A stretch of DNA of 37,313 bases from DASUXA01 sp036378155 (GCA_036378155.1 DASUXA010000025.1:1-37313), one strand, 5' to 3'; counted from the stretch's first letter, positions 7,324-16,196 are shown. Notes: generated by a model from the sequence alone, not told the origin. Program-made: numbers and translations.

Positions 7324-8610
7324 ATGAGACGACCGCTGAGGGTGGCGCTGCTGGGCTGCGGCACCGTGGGCGCCGAGGTGGTACGGCTGATGCACGAGCA
7401 GGCCGACGACCTCACCGCCCGGATCGGCGCGCCGGTGGAACTCGCCGGGATCGCGGTGCGGCGGCTGGACCGCGACCGCGGACCGCTGCCGGTACCCTCG
7501 CGGATCTTCACCACCGACGCGTTGGGGCTGGTCAAGCGCGACGACATCGATCTGGTCGTGGAGGTCGTCGGTGGGATCGAGCCGGCGCGCACCTGGCTGA
7601 TCGAGGCGCTGCGGTCCGGTCGTAGCGTGGTGACCGCGAACAAGGCGCTGCTCGCCGAGGACGGGGCGAGCCTGCACGACGCGGCTGCCGAGGGCGGCGC
7701 CGACCTGTACTTCGAGGCGGCGGTGGCGGGCGCGATCCCGCTGCTGCGCCCGCTGCGCGAGTCGCTGCACGGCGACCGGATCATGCGGGTGACCGGCATC
7801 GTCAACGGCACCACCAACTTCATCCTGTCGTCGATGGACGCGACCGGCGCCGGGTTCACCGAGGCGCTGGAGGAGGCGACCGAACTCGGGTACGCCGAGG
7901 CGGACCCGACCGCCGACGTGGAGGGCTTCGACGCGGCGGCGAAGGCGGCGATCCTGGCGTCGCTGGCGTTCCACACCCGGGTGCGCGCCGCCGACGTGTA
8001 CCGCGAGGGCATCACCGAGGTCTCCGCCGCGGACGTCGCCAGCGCGAAGCAGATGGGCTGCACGATCAAGCTGCTCTGCCTCGCGGATCGCGGCGAGGGC
8101 GGGGTCAGCGTCCGGGTGCACCCGGCGATGATTCCGCGCACCCACCCGCTTGCCGGCGTCGGCGACGCGTTCAACGCGGTGTTCGTCGAAGCCGCCGCGG
8201 CGGGGCAGCTGATGTTCTACGGTCGCGGCGCGGGAGGTGCGCCGACCGCCAGCGCGGTGCTCGGCGACCTGGTCGCGGTCGCCCGCAACAAGCTCGCCGG
8301 CACCCGGGCGCCCCGCGAGTCGGTGTACGCCGACCTGCGCATCCGCCCGATGGGCGAGGTGGTCACGCGGTACCACATCTCGCTCGACGTCGCCGACCGC
8401 ACGGGTGTGCTCGCCGCCGTCGCCGGGGTGTTCGCGCAGCACGACGTGTCGATCGCGGAGGTCCGCCAGGCGGGCCGCGGTGACGACGCGGTGCTGGTGA
8501 TCGTCACCCACCGCGCGCCGGACGCGGCGCTGGCGGCGACGGTACGGCAGCTGCGCGCCATGCCCGAGGTGCGTTCGGTGGCCAGCGTGCTGCGCGTGGA
8601 GGGAGACTGA
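7324..8610 (+). CDS. hom: Homoserine dehydrogenase
   Basis: Reduces aspartate semialdehyde to homoserine, the branch point to threonine and methionine. The 428-residue protein begins with the NAD(P) Rossmann motif LLGCGTVGAEV at about 9-19. The catalytic region includes GIVNGTTNFIL and EADPTADVEG. Residues from about 345 form an ACT domain (ISLDVADRTGVLAAVAGVF), the usual site of threonine feedback inhibition in actinobacterial enzymes. It starts three bases after lysA and ends three bases before the thrC start, indicating tight co-expression. Confidence 0.97.
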   Translation: MRRPLRVALLGCGTVGAEVVRLMHEQADDLTARIGAPVELAGIAVRRLDRDRGPLPVPSRIFTTDALGLVKRDDIDLVVEVVGGIEPARTWLIEALRSGRSVVTANKALLAEDGASLHDAAAEGGADLYFEAAVAGAIPLLRPLRESLHGDRIMRVTGIVNGTTNFILSSMDATGAGFTEALEEATELGYAEADPTADVEGFDAAAKAAILASLAFHTRVRAADVYREGITEVSAADVASAKQMGCTIKLLCLADRGEGGVSVRVHPAMIPRTHPLAGVGDAFNAVFVEAAAAGQLMFYGRGAGGAPTASAVLGDLVAVARNKLAGTRAPRESVYADLRIRPMGEVVTRYHISLDVADRTGVLAAVAGVFAQHDVSIAEVRQAGRGDDAVLVIVTHRAPDAALAATVRQLRAMPEVRSVASVLRVEGD

Positions 8611-8613
8611 GGC

Positions 8614-9663
8614 ATGTGGCGGGGCCTGATCGAGGCGTACCGGGACCGGCTGCCGGTCGGTGACGCCACGCCGGTCGTCACCCTGTACGAGGGCAATACC
8701 CCGCTGCTGCCCGCGCCGACGCTGTCCGACCGTACGGGCTGCGACGTGTACCTGAAGGTGGAGGGCGCGAACCCGACCGGGTCGTTCAAGGACCGGGGCA
8801 TGACGGTCGCCGTGTCGCGCGCCGTGGAGCAGGGCGCCAAGGCGGTGATCTGCGCGTCGACCGGCAACACCAGCGCCTCGGCTGCCGCGTACGCGGCTCG
8901 CGCCGGGCTGACCTGTGCGGTGCTGGTACCGCAGGGCCGCATCGCGCTCGGCAAGATGGCGCAGGCGCTGGTACACGGCGCCCGGCTGCTCCAGGTCAGC
9001 GGCAACTTCGACGACTGCCTCGGGTTGGCTGCCAAGCTCGCCCTCGACTATCCGGTGGCGCTGGTCAACTCGGTGAACGTGGACCGGCTGCACGGGCAGA
9101 AGACGGCCGCGTTCGAGATCGTCGAGGCGCTCGGCGACGCGCCTGACTACCACTGTCTGCCGGTGGGCAACGCGGGCAACATCACGGCGTACTGGATGGG
9201 CTACAAGGAGGACCACGCCGCCGGACGGGCGGCGACGCTGCCCAGGATGTACGGGTTCCAGGCGGCTGGCGCCGCGCCGATCGTGCGGGGCGAGGTGGTA
9301 CGCGAGCCGTCGACGATCGCGACCGCGATCCGGATCGGCAACCCGGCGTCGTGGACGAAGGCGCTCGACGCGCGCGACGAGTCGCACGGGCGCATCGACG
9401 CGGTCACCGACCGGGACATCCTGTCGGCGTACCGGCTGCTCGCCCGAAGTGTCGGCGTGTTCGTCGAGCTCGGCAGCGCCGCGAGCGTGGCGGGGCTGCT
9501 GCAGGCGTGCGCGGCCGGGCAGATCGACAAGGGTTCGACGGTGGTGTGTACCGTCACCGGGCACGGTCTGAAGGACCCGGAGTGGGCGATCTCGACCGCG
9601 CCCGCGCCGATCACCATCCCGGCCGACGCGCTCGCCGCCGCGAAGGCGCTCGACCTCGCCTGA
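8614..9663 (+). CDS. thrC: Threonine synthase
   Basis: A PLP enzyme converting O-phosphohomoserine to threonine. The 349-residue length fits the short actinobacterial class. The PLP lysine is in PTGSFKDRGM (Lys59). The substrate loop CASTGNTSASAAAYAA and the glycine-rich phosphate grip LPVGNAGNITAYW are intact. GHGLKDP near the C-terminus is the family's closing motif. It follows hom by three bases. The partner thrB is not next to it here: an MFS gene with its own promoter intervenes. Confidence 0.96.
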   Translation: MWRGLIEAYRDRLPVGDATPVVTLYEGNTPLLPAPTLSDRTGCDVYLKVEGANPTGSFKDRGMTVAVSRAVEQGAKAVICASTGNTSASAAAYAARAGLTCAVLVPQGRIALGKMAQALVHGARLLQVSGNFDDCLGLAAKLALDYPVALVNSVNVDRLHGQKTAAFEIVEALGDAPDYHCLPVGNAGNITAYWMGYKEDHAAGRAATLPRMYGFQAAGAAPIVRGEVVREPSTIATAIRIGNPASWTKALDARDESHGRIDAVTDRDILSAYRLLARSVGVFVELGSAASVAGLLQACAAGQIDKGSTVVCTVTGHGLKDPEWAISTAPAPITIPADALAAAKALDLA

Positions 9664-9787
9664 GCGGGGCGCGGGCCGGGCGCGAGCCCAGGTCGGCGCG
9701 GGCGAGGTCAGGCGGGCAGGACCGGCGTCGTCCGGTCGAGTAACGCCGGTCACGGCGTGTGCTGTGGCTTGTCGCATCGACGGCCGG

Positions 9788-9793
9788 TACTGT
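9788..9793 (+). promoter_or_regulatory. Possible -10 for the MFS gene
   Basis: TACTGT ends eight bases before the preferred GTG start at 9802. A TTGTCG at 9769-9774 is too close to serve as an ideal -35. Confidence 0.35.
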
Positions 9794-9801
9794 ACGTGTA
9801 C

Positions 9802-11082
9802 GTGGCGACTCCGTTGTCGGTCCTTACCCGGTACCGCGACTTCCGGCACCTGTTCCTCGCCGAACTGGTGATGTTCGGCGGCGACTGGTTCGTGATGATT
9901 CCGCTGCTCGTCCTGCTGCCCAAACTCACCGGCGGCGGGCTGCTCGGCGGTCTGGTCCTCGCCGCCGACACCGGGATCAACGCGCTGCTGCTGCCGTTCG
10001 CCGGTACCGTCGCCGACCGCGTCGACCGGAAGAAGATCATGATCGCCGCGAACCTGTCGGCGATCGGCGCGGTCCTGATCCTGCTGCTGGTACACGACCG
10101 GCAGACCGCGTGGCTCGCCCCGGTCGCGGTCGGCGCGATGGCGGTCGCCAAGGCGTTCTACTCGCCGGCCGCCTCGGCGGCGCTGCCCAACCTCGTCGAA
10201 CCGGAGGACCTGTCCGCCGCGAACGCGGTCGCGGGTTCGGCGTGGGGCACGATGCTCGTGGTCGGAGCCTCGCTCGGCGGGGTGCTGAGCGCCGCGTTCA
10301 GCCCGTACACCTGTTTCCTGGTCACCGCCGGGTCGCTGGCCGTCGCCGCCGCGCTCGCCGCCCTGGTACGCCGACCGATGCAGGCGCCGCGCGACCAGCG
10401 CGCGGCGCCGCCCCCCGCCTGGCACGCGATCCGCGAGGCAGCCCGGTACATCGCGCATCGGCCGCGCGTCGCCTCGCTGGTGACCGTGAAGTCCGCCGTC
10501 GGCCTGGGCAACGGCGTGCTCGCGGTGTTCCCGATGCTGGCCACGAGCCTGTTCGGCGCCGGCTCGATCGGTACCGGGCTGCTGTTCGCCGCCCGTGGGC
10601 TGGGCGCGGTCGTCGGACCGCTGCTGCTGCGCTCGGTACTGCGCCGACCGCGCTGGCTGATGCCGGGGCTGGCGGTCTCGATGGCTACGTACGGCCTGGG
10701 TTACCTAGGCGTCTCGGTGGTGCGGTGGTTCCCGCTGGTACTGGCGTTCATCGCGGTCGCGCACCTGGCCGGCGGCGGCAACTGGGCGATGTCGAACCTC
10801 GCCCTGCAGACCGAGGTACCGGACGCGCTGCGCGGTCGGGTGTTCGCCGCCGACATCATGATCGCGACGCTCGCGGTGTCGGTGAGCCAACTCCTCGTGG
10901 GCGTGTTCCTCGACCATGTCGACGTCCGCGTACTGGTCGCCGTCTGTGGCGCGACGACCCTGGCGTACTCGGTGATCTGGCGACTGGTCACGGCCCGGCT
11001 GACCGCCGACGCGCCGGTGGGCGCCACCGCGCCGCATGCCGCGGGCGAGGCCGAACCGGTGAACGACCCGATCGCCGGCTGA
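9802..11082 (+). CDS. MFS transporter (drug-efflux-like)
   Basis: A 426-residue polytopic membrane protein with about 12 hydrophobic segments. The loop GTVADRVDRKKIMIAANL after the second helix is the MFS signature, and a helical block such as LVTAGSLAVAAALAALV follows. It resembles the MFS_3/enterobactin-exporter-like group, whose members export drugs or siderophores; the substrate is unknown. The frame is open upstream to 9757, but the GTG at 9802 (MATPLSVLTRYRDFRHLF) gives the normal short N-terminus and sits just after a -10-like box. It separates thrC from thrB, which are commonly adjacent, so it looks inserted. Confidence 0.85.
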   Translation: MATPLSVLTRYRDFRHLFLAELVMFGGDWFVMIPLLVLLPKLTGGGLLGGLVLAADTGINALLLPFAGTVADRVDRKKIMIAANLSAIGAVLILLLVHDRQTAWLAPVAVGAMAVAKAFYSPAASAALPNLVEPEDLSAANAVAGSAWGTMLVVGASLGGVLSAAFSPYTCFLVTAGSLAVAAALAALVRRPMQAPRDQRAAPPPAWHAIREAARYIAHRPRVASLVTVKSAVGLGNGVLAVFPMLATSLFGAGSIGTGLLFAARGLGAVVGPLLLRSVLRRPRWLMPGLAVSMATYGLGYLGVSVVRWFPLVLAFIAVAHLAGGGNWAMSNLALQTEVPDALRGRVFAADIMIATLAVSVSQLLVGVFLDHVDVRVLVAVCGATTLAYSVIWRLVTARLTADAPVGATAPHAAGEAEPVNDPIAG

Positions 11083-11188
11083 CTGGTTCGGCGCGTTACG
11101 CGGCAGACCGCCGTGCCGTTGCGCGGCGGGTCCGGTCGGGGCGACCACCTCGGCGGCGGAGCCCGCCCGCCCGGTCCGGTGGTCAACC

Positions 11189-11194
11189 TACGAT
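11189..11194 (+). promoter_or_regulatory. -10 element for leaderless thrB
   Basis: TACGAT ends exactly six bases before the GTG at 11201, which decides between three closely spaced GTG codons (11195, 11201, 11204). Confidence 0.5.
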
Positions 11195-11200
11195 GTGCCG

Positions 11201-12130
11201 GTGGTGCGCTTCGTGTCCGCGTCGGCCCGGGTCCGGGTACCGGCGACCAGTGCCAACGTCGGTCCCGGCTTCGACGCCCTCGGTCTCGCCCTGACGTTGT
11301 ACGACGAGGTGAGCGCGGTGGTCACCGGGTCCGGGGTGCGGGTCGCGGTCACCGGCGAGGGCGCGGACGACCTGCCGACCGACGAGCGTCACCTGGTGGT
11401 ACGCGCGATGAACGCCGCGTTCGACCGGCTCGGCGGTCGCCCGCCCGGCCTCGACGTCAGCTGCCGCAACGCGATACCGCAGGCGCGCGGACTGGGGTCG
11501 TCGTCCGCCGCGATCGCCGCCGGGATCCTGCTCGCCCGCGCGCTCGTGGTCGACGGTCCGGCGATCCTGGACGACCGCGCCGTCCTGGCGCTGGCGGCCG
11601 AGCTCGAAGGGCATCCGGACAACGTCGCGCCGTGCCTGCTGGGCGGGTTCACGATCGCCTGGACCGGGGCGGACGGGGCGCGGGCGGTACGCCTCGTGCC
11701 GCACGCCGCGATCCGCCCGGTGCTGTTCGTACCGGCGCAGCAGGGGCTCACCGCCCAGGCGCGCGCCGCGCTGCCCGCCACCGTGCCGCACCGGGACGCC
11801 GCGTTCAACGCGGGACGGGCCGCCCTGCTGGTACACGCCGTCACCGCCGCGCCGGAGCTGCTGTTCGCCGCCACCGAGGACCGCCTGCACCAGGGGTACC
11901 GGGCACCGGGAATGCCGGCGACCGCCCAGCTTGTTGACAAGCTGCGTACGGAGAGCATCGCCGCGGTGGTATCCGGAGCCGGACCGAGCGTCCTTGCCCT
12001 GCTCCAATCCGACCAGCAGGTTTGCGTCGAGCCGGGATGGGCAATGCACACACTGACAGTGGATGCCGACGGTGCGTACTGTGAGATAGACTGGCAACAC
12101 GCCGACACGGACCCTGTTGCCGCAGGTTGA
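11201..12130 (+). CDS. thrB: Homoserine kinase
   Basis: Phosphorylates homoserine to O-phosphohomoserine, the ThrC substrate. It is a 309-residue GHMP kinase. Motif 1 is VRVPATSANVGPGFDALGLAL, motif 2 is the phosphate loop PQARGLGSSSAA with its Gly-rich core at about 97-103, and motif 3 is SGAGPSVLAL near the C-terminus. A GTG at 11195 would add two residues; I prefer 11201 because of the -10 placement. Its own promoter implies expression independent of lysA-hom-thrC. Confidence 0.95.
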   Translation: MVRFVSASARVRVPATSANVGPGFDALGLALTLYDEVSAVVTGSGVRVAVTGEGADDLPTDERHLVVRAMNAAFDRLGGRPPGLDVSCRNAIPQARGLGSSSAAIAAGILLARALVVDGPAILDDRAVLALAAELEGHPDNVAPCLLGGFTIAWTGADGARAVRLVPHAAIRPVLFVPAQQGLTAQARAALPATVPHRDAAFNAGRAALLVHAVTAAPELLFAATEDRLHQGYRAPGMPATAQLVDKLRTESIAAVVSGAGPSVLALLQSDQQVCVEPGWAMHTLTVDADGAYCEIDWQHADTDPVAAG

Positions 12131-12146
12131 GCGAGTTGACTACGCT
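12117..12146 (+). promoter_or_regulatory. Possible rho promoter
   Basis: TTGCCG (12117-12122) and TACGCT (12141-12146) are 18 bases apart, at the very end of thrB. This would give rho a leader of about 270 bases. Confidence 0.35.
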
Positions 12147-12421
12147 GCAGCCAGCAACAGCCGCGAAGCGCGCGATCTGGCGGGGCGGCACACCCCCCAA
12201 ACTCTCCCGTGGCAACTCCCCGGCCGAGCAGGCTCGCCGTACCGCAATCTCCACGGATCGCCGCAGACGGTCTAGCGCGGTGCCGCTGCACATGGCCGCA
12301 CCGGCAGCAACCGTCCTGCTGTTACTGACTCCCGCGGCGCGTTTCGCGACACGGGTGCAACCGAGGCCGCCCGGCCTGCGCCTGCACTGGGCAGCCCCGG
12401 CCTAACGAGGGAAGGAATCCA
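12147..12421 (+). promoter_or_regulatory. Long 5' leader of rho
   Basis: The interval between thrB and rho has no convincing gene. A continuous open frame here (to about 12405) has biased, low-information composition and no ribosome site. Long untranslated leaders in front of rho, used for self-regulation by premature termination, are known in several bacteria; here it is an inference from the distance and the possible promoter. A good ribosome site, AGGGAAGGA, lies just before the TTG start. Confidence 0.4.
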
Positions 12422-14422
12422 TTGAGCGACACTACCGACGTGACGTCGGATGTCTCCGCGGCCGAGCCGTCGCAGGCGGGCACACCCCGCCGTCGTCGTA
12501 CCGGTAGCGGACTGTCCGCGATGCTGCTCCCCGAGCTGCAGAGCATGGCGTCGTCGCTCGGCATCTCCGGCACCGCCCGGATGCGCAAGGGAGAGCTGAT
12601 CGCGGCTATCCAGGAGCGCCAGGGTGGCGACGGTCGGGTGCCCGGTCCGCGCGCCACGGATGCGCCCCGGGAGATCCCGGCGCGGGCGGAGGCGCCTCGC
12701 GCCGAGGTACGCGCCGACGTCCGGAACGACTCCGAGCGCGTCGAGGCGCCTCGCCGCGACGAACGACCGGCGACCGTGAACGGCCGCGAGGAGCGACCGG
12801 AGGCGGTAGCCGGGCGTGACGAACGAACGGCTGCCGGGAACGGTCGCGACGACCGGTCCGAGGCGGCGGGCAACGGCGAGGGGCGTACCGGACGGCGGGC
12901 GAGCCGCCCGGCTGGTCCGCCGGAGACGCGCCCGAACGGCACCGAGTCCGCCGAGACGCGAGCCGACAGTCGGACAGACCGGGCGGACGGCACCGCCGAG
13001 CGCACCGAAAACGCCCAGCGCACCGAAAACGCCCAGCGCGGCGAGAACGCCCAGCGTGGCGGCGACGGCGAGCGTGGCGACCGGTCCGACACCGCGGAAC
13101 GCGGCGAGCGGCGTGGCGGCCGGGGCGACCGGCCCGACAACCGCGGCAGCGACCGGGGTCCCGACGGCGACGACGAGGGTGACGGCGGTCGGCGCGGCCG
13201 GCGCAGCCGGTACCGCGACCGCCGGCGTGGTCGGGGCGACCGGGGCGAGAGCGGCGGTGAGGGCCGTGCCGAGCCGCAGGTCAGCGAGGACGACGTCCTG
13301 GTACCGGTGGCCGGCATCGTGGACGTGCTGGACAACTACGCGTTCGTGCGCACCTCGGGTTACCTGAGCGGGCCGAACGACGTGTACGTGTCGATGTCGC
13401 AGATCCGCAAGTACGGGCTGCGTCGCGGCGACGCGGTGACCGGCGCGGTGCGCGCGCCCCGCGAAGGCGAGCAGCGGCGCGACAAGTACAACCCGCTGGT
13501 GCGGCTGGACACGATCAACGGGATGGACCCCGAGGAGGCGCGGCGGCGGCCCGAGTTCTACAAGCTCACCCCGCTGTACCCGCAGGAGCGGTTGCGGTTG
13601 GAGACCGACCCGCAGATCCTCACCACCCGCGTCATCGACCTGGTGATGCCGATCGGCAAGGGCCAGCGGGCGTTGATCGTCTCGCCGCCGAAGGCCGGCA
13701 AGACCACGGTGCTCCAGTCGATCGCGAACGCGATCACGCGCAACAACCCCGAGTGCCACCTCATGGTCGTCCTCGTCGACGAGCGACCGGAAGAGGTCAC
13801 CGACATGCAGCGGTCGGTGAAGGGCGAGGTCATCGCCTCGACGTTCGACCGTCCGCCGTCGGACCACACCACCGTCGCCGAACTCGCCATCGAACGGGCG
13901 AAGCGCCTGGTGGAACTCGGTCACGACGTGGTCGTACTGCTCGACTCGATCACCCGGTTGGGTCGCGCGTACAACAACTCGTCGCCGGCCAGCGGTCGCA
14001 TCCTGTCCGGTGGTATCGACTCGACCGCGCTGTACCCGCCGAAGCGGTTCCTCGGCGCGGCGCGCAACATCGAGAACGGCGGGTCGTTGACCATCATCGC
14101 CACCGCGCTGGTGGAAACCGGTTCCGCCGGTGACACGGTCATCTTCGAGGAGTTCAAGGGCACCGGTAACGCCGAGCTCAAGCTGGACCGCAAGATCGCT
14201 GACAAGCGGGTGTTCCCGGCGATCGACATCGATCCGTCCGGTACCCGCAAGGAGGAGATCCTGCTCGCGCCGGAGGAGCTGGCGATCGTGCACAAGCTGC
14301 GCAAGGTGCTGCACTCGCTGGAGAGCCAGCAGGCGCTCGACCTGCTGCTCGACCGGCTGAAGAAGACCCGTACCAACATCGAGTTCCTGATGCAGATCGC
14401 CCAGTCCACGCCGGGCGAGTAA
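12422..14422 (+). CDS. rho: Transcription termination factor Rho (extended actinobacterial form)
   Basis: A hexameric RNA helicase that ends transcription. At 666 residues it is about 250 longer than E. coli Rho (419). Residues about 30-65 are the Rho N-terminal helix bundle. Residues about 70-285 are a disordered Arg/Asp/Glu/Gly-rich insert with tandem NAQR repeats. The OB-fold RNA-binding domain begins near 290 (VAGIVDVLDNYAFVRTS). The ATPase has Walker A PPKAGKTT at about 421-428, Walker B VVLLDSITRLGRAYN, and the R-loop/arginine-finger region. The TTG start is set by the upstream AGGGAAGGA. It is followed by a strong hairpin. Confidence 0.97.
   Translation: MSDTTDVTSDVSAAEPSQAGTPRRRRTGSGLSAMLLPELQSMASSLGISGTARMRKGELIAAIQERQGGDGRVPGPRATDAPREIPARAEAPRAEVRADVRNDSERVEAPRRDERPATVNGREERPEAVAGRDERTAAGNGRDDRSEAAGNGEGRTGRRASRPAGPPETRPNGTESAETRADSRTDRADGTAERTENAQRTENAQRGENAQRGGDGERGDRSDTAERGERRGGRGDRPDNRGSDRGPDGDDEGDGGRRGRRSRYRDRRRGRGDRGESGGEGRAEPQVSEDDVLVPVAGIVDVLDNYAFVRTSGYLSGPNDVYVSMSQIRKYGLRRGDAVTGAVRAPREGEQRRDKYNPLVRLDTINGMDPEEARRRPEFYKLTPLYPQERLRLETDPQILTTRVIDLVMPIGKGQRALIVSPPKAGKTTVLQSIANAITRNNPECHLMVVLVDERPEEVTDMQRSVKGEVIASTFDRPPSDHTTVAELAIERAKRLVELGHDVVVLLDSITRLGRAYNNSSPASGRILSGGIDSTALYPPKRFLGAARNIENGGSLTIIATALVETGSAGDTVIFEEFKGTGNAELKLDRKIADKRVFPAIDIDPSGTRKEEILLAPEELAIVHKLRKVLHSLESQQALDLLLDRLKKTRTNIEFLMQIAQSTPGE
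13001..13054 (+). repeat. Three 18-bp tandem repeats within rho
   Basis: Units of 18 bases start at 13001, 13019 and 13037. The first two are identical; the third differs by a few bases. They encode RTENAQ, RTENAQ, RGENAQ in the disordered N-terminal insert, followed by further R-G-G/D-rich sequence. Confidence 0.85.
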
Positions 14423-14433
14423 GCGTCGACATC

Positions 14434-14472
14434 GCCGAGGGGCGGCCCGGAACCGGGCCGCCCCTCGGCGTT
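14434..14472 (+). terminator. Palindromic terminator after rho
   Basis: Seventeen-base perfect arms (GCCGAGGGGCGGCCCGG and complement) around AA, starting 12 bases after the rho stop, followed by GTT. Confidence 0.8.
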
Positions 14473-14693
14473 GCCGGGTCGCTAGAACCCGCCCTCGGCG
14501 ACCTGGAGCCCCGCGCGCGCGACCGGGTGGGGGTTCGAAATCGGGAATGCCTGTCGGGCAGCCCGCGTTATGCCGGTGCCCGATTCCCGTGGGTTACCGA
14601 TCCTCTGGCACACTGGTTCGGCAGCCCCTGGTACCGGTTCACGCCGAACGACAAGCGGCGACCCGGCGACCGTCGACGAGAGGACCCGTGGCT

Positions 14694-14921
14694 ATGAAGC
14701 CCGACATTCACCCGCAGTACAACGTGACCGAGGTCACCTGCTCCTGCGGTAACACCTTCACCACCCGCAGCACCGCCAAGAACGGCGTGATCCACGTCGA
14801 GACGTGCAGCGCGTGCCACCCGTTCTACACGGGTAAGCAGCGCGTGCTGGACACCGCCGGACGGGTGGCGAAGTTCCAGCAGAAGTACGCCAAGGCCCAG
14901 GCCAAGAAGGCCGGCAAGTAG
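14694..14921 (+). CDS. rpmE: 50S ribosomal protein L31, zinc-binding type
   Basis: A 75-residue large-subunit protein at the intersubunit bridge. It starts MKPDIHPQY, the family's standard opening. It carries the zinc-binding cysteines of the C+ form at 16, 18, 38 and 41 (CSC...CSAC), then HPFYTGKQ. The zinc type is normally replaced by a cysteine-free paralogue under zinc limitation. A GTG at 14688 is in frame two codons earlier, but GAGAGGA is nine bases before the ATG at 14694 and only three before the GTG, so the ATG is preferred. It is flanked by terminators and is probably a single-gene transcript. Confidence 0.95.
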   Translation: MKPDIHPQYNVTEVTCSCGNTFTTRSTAKNGVIHVETCSACHPFYTGKQRVLDTAGRVAKFQQKYAKAQAKKAGK

Positions 14922-14928
14922 CGACGTC

Positions 14929-14966
14929 ACGGCGCCCGCCCTCGCACGTGCGAGGGCGGGCGCCGT
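14929..14966 (+). terminator. Perfect 38-base palindrome after rpmE
   Basis: Nineteen-base arms meet with no spacer (…CTCGCAC/GTGCGAG…), eight bases after the rpmE stop. No U-tract; stem strength and location support a terminator. Confidence 0.75.
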
Positions 14967-15045
14967 CGTCATGTCCGGGCGACCGTCGAACGGCGAGCTC
15001 GGCGATCGGCTGGGCCGACGCCCCGGAGCGGAAAAGGTGTGACCG

Positions 15046-16134
15046 ATGACGAATGACCGCCTCAGCGCCCTGCTCGACGAGTACGCCGAGCTGGAGCAGC
15101 GGCTCGCCGACCCGACCATCCACGCCGACCAGGCGCTGGCGCGCAAGGTCGGGCGCCGGTTCGCCGAGTTGACCCCGATCCACAAGACCGCCGCCGAACT
15201 GAACCAGGTGCGTGCGGACCTCGCCGCCGCGCGCGAACTGGCGGCGGAGGACGAGGGGTTCGCCGCCGAGGCGCAGACGCTCGCGGCGCGGATACCCGTG
15301 CTCGAGGAACGCCTCGCCGAACTGCTCGCTCCGCGTGACCCGAACGACGCCAAGGACATCATCCTGGAGATCAAGGCGGGCGAGGGCGGCGAGGAATCCG
15401 CGCTGTTCGCCGCCGATCTGCTGCGCATGTACCTGCGGTACGCGGAACGGCGCGGCTGGGCGGTCGAGGTGCTCGACTCGCAGGAGTCCGACCTCGGCGG
15501 CTACAAGGACGTCGCGGTCGCGATCAAGACGAAGGGCGTGCCGGAGGGCGGGTACGGCGTCTGGTCGCGACTGAAGTGGGAGGGCGGCGTACACCGCGTC
15601 CAGCGGGTACCGGCGACCGAGTCGCAGGGCCGCATCCACACCAGCGCCGCCGGGGTCCTGGTCGCCCCCGAAGCGGAGGAGACCGAGGTCCACATCGACG
15701 ACAAGGACCTGCGGATCGACGTGTTCCGCTCGTCCGGGCCGGGTGGGCAGTCGGTGAACACGACCGACTCCGCGGTACGCATCACCCACCTGCCCACCGG
15801 TATCGTGGTGTCCTGCCAGAACGAGCGGTCCCAGTTGCAGAACAAGGACCGCGCCATGCGGATGCTGCGCGCGAAGTTGGCGCAAGTGGCGGAGGAGCAG
15901 GCGGCGGCAGCCGCCGCCGACGCGCGCAAGGCGCAGGTCCGCACCGTGGACCGGTCGGAGCGGATCAGGACGTACAACTTCCCGCAGAACCGGATCTCCG
16001 ATCACCGCATCGGTTTCACCGCGTACAACCTCGACCTCGTGATGGATGGCGACCTGGACGCGGTGCTGGACGCGCTGACGGAGGCGGACCGGCAGGCCCG
16101 GCTGGCGGGCGAAGCGGAACTGTCGCGCAAGTGA
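15046..16134 (+). CDS. prfA: Peptide chain release factor 1
   Basis: Recognises UAA and UAG stop codons and triggers peptide release. The 362-residue length is standard. The codon-reading PxT tripeptide is PAT at 189-191, within RVPATESQGRIHTS. The catalytic GGQ is at 233-235, within SSGPGGQSVNTT; its Gln is normally methylated by PrmC. The C-terminal domain ends ADRQARLAGEAELSRK. The ATG has GGAAAAGG upstream. In most actinobacteria prmC follows directly; here an 8.3 kb block separates the enzyme from its substrate. Confidence 0.97.
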   Translation: MTNDRLSALLDEYAELEQRLADPTIHADQALARKVGRRFAELTPIHKTAAELNQVRADLAAARELAAEDEGFAAEAQTLAARIPVLEERLAELLAPRDPNDAKDIILEIKAGEGGEESALFAADLLRMYLRYAERRGWAVEVLDSQESDLGGYKDVAVAIKTKGVPEGGYGVWSRLKWEGGVHRVQRVPATESQGRIHTSAAGVLVAPEAEETEVHIDDKDLRIDVFRSSGPGGQSVNTTDSAVRITHLPTGIVVSCQNERSQLQNKDRAMRMLRAKLAQVAEEQAAAAAADARKAQVRTVDRSERIRTYNFPQNRISDHRIGFTAYNLDLVMDGDLDAVLDALTEADRQARLAGEAELSRK

Positions 16135-16190
16135 GCGCCCGGACCGGTCCGGCGCGCCGCCGAGGTCTTCGGTACGCCGCCGGTTCGCCG

Positions 16191-16196
16191 TAGCCT
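16191..16196 (+). promoter_or_regulatory. -10 element for the leaderless two-component operon
   Basis: TAGCCT lies seven bases before the GTG at 16204, with no ribosome site in between. Confidence 0.5.

Noticed and set aside
9720..9737. Short inverted repeat after thrC
   Set aside because: Only a 6-bp stem with a 6-base loop and no T run; too weak to call a terminator.
6700..10458. A 1252-codon open frame on the minus strand
   Set aside because: It lies antisense to lysA, hom, thrC and the MFS gene, has the Arg/Gly/Asp-rich noise composition of high-GC shadow frames and no domain.
12127..12405. A 92-codon frame between thrB and rho
   Set aside because: No ribosome site beyond the thrB overlap, unusual composition and no recognisable family; read as rho leader. 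A small peptide cannot be excluded.
13001..13054. CRISPR-like tandem units
   Set aside because: Units are contiguous with no spacers and in frame within rho; the same applies to the prmC repeats at 24814-24900.
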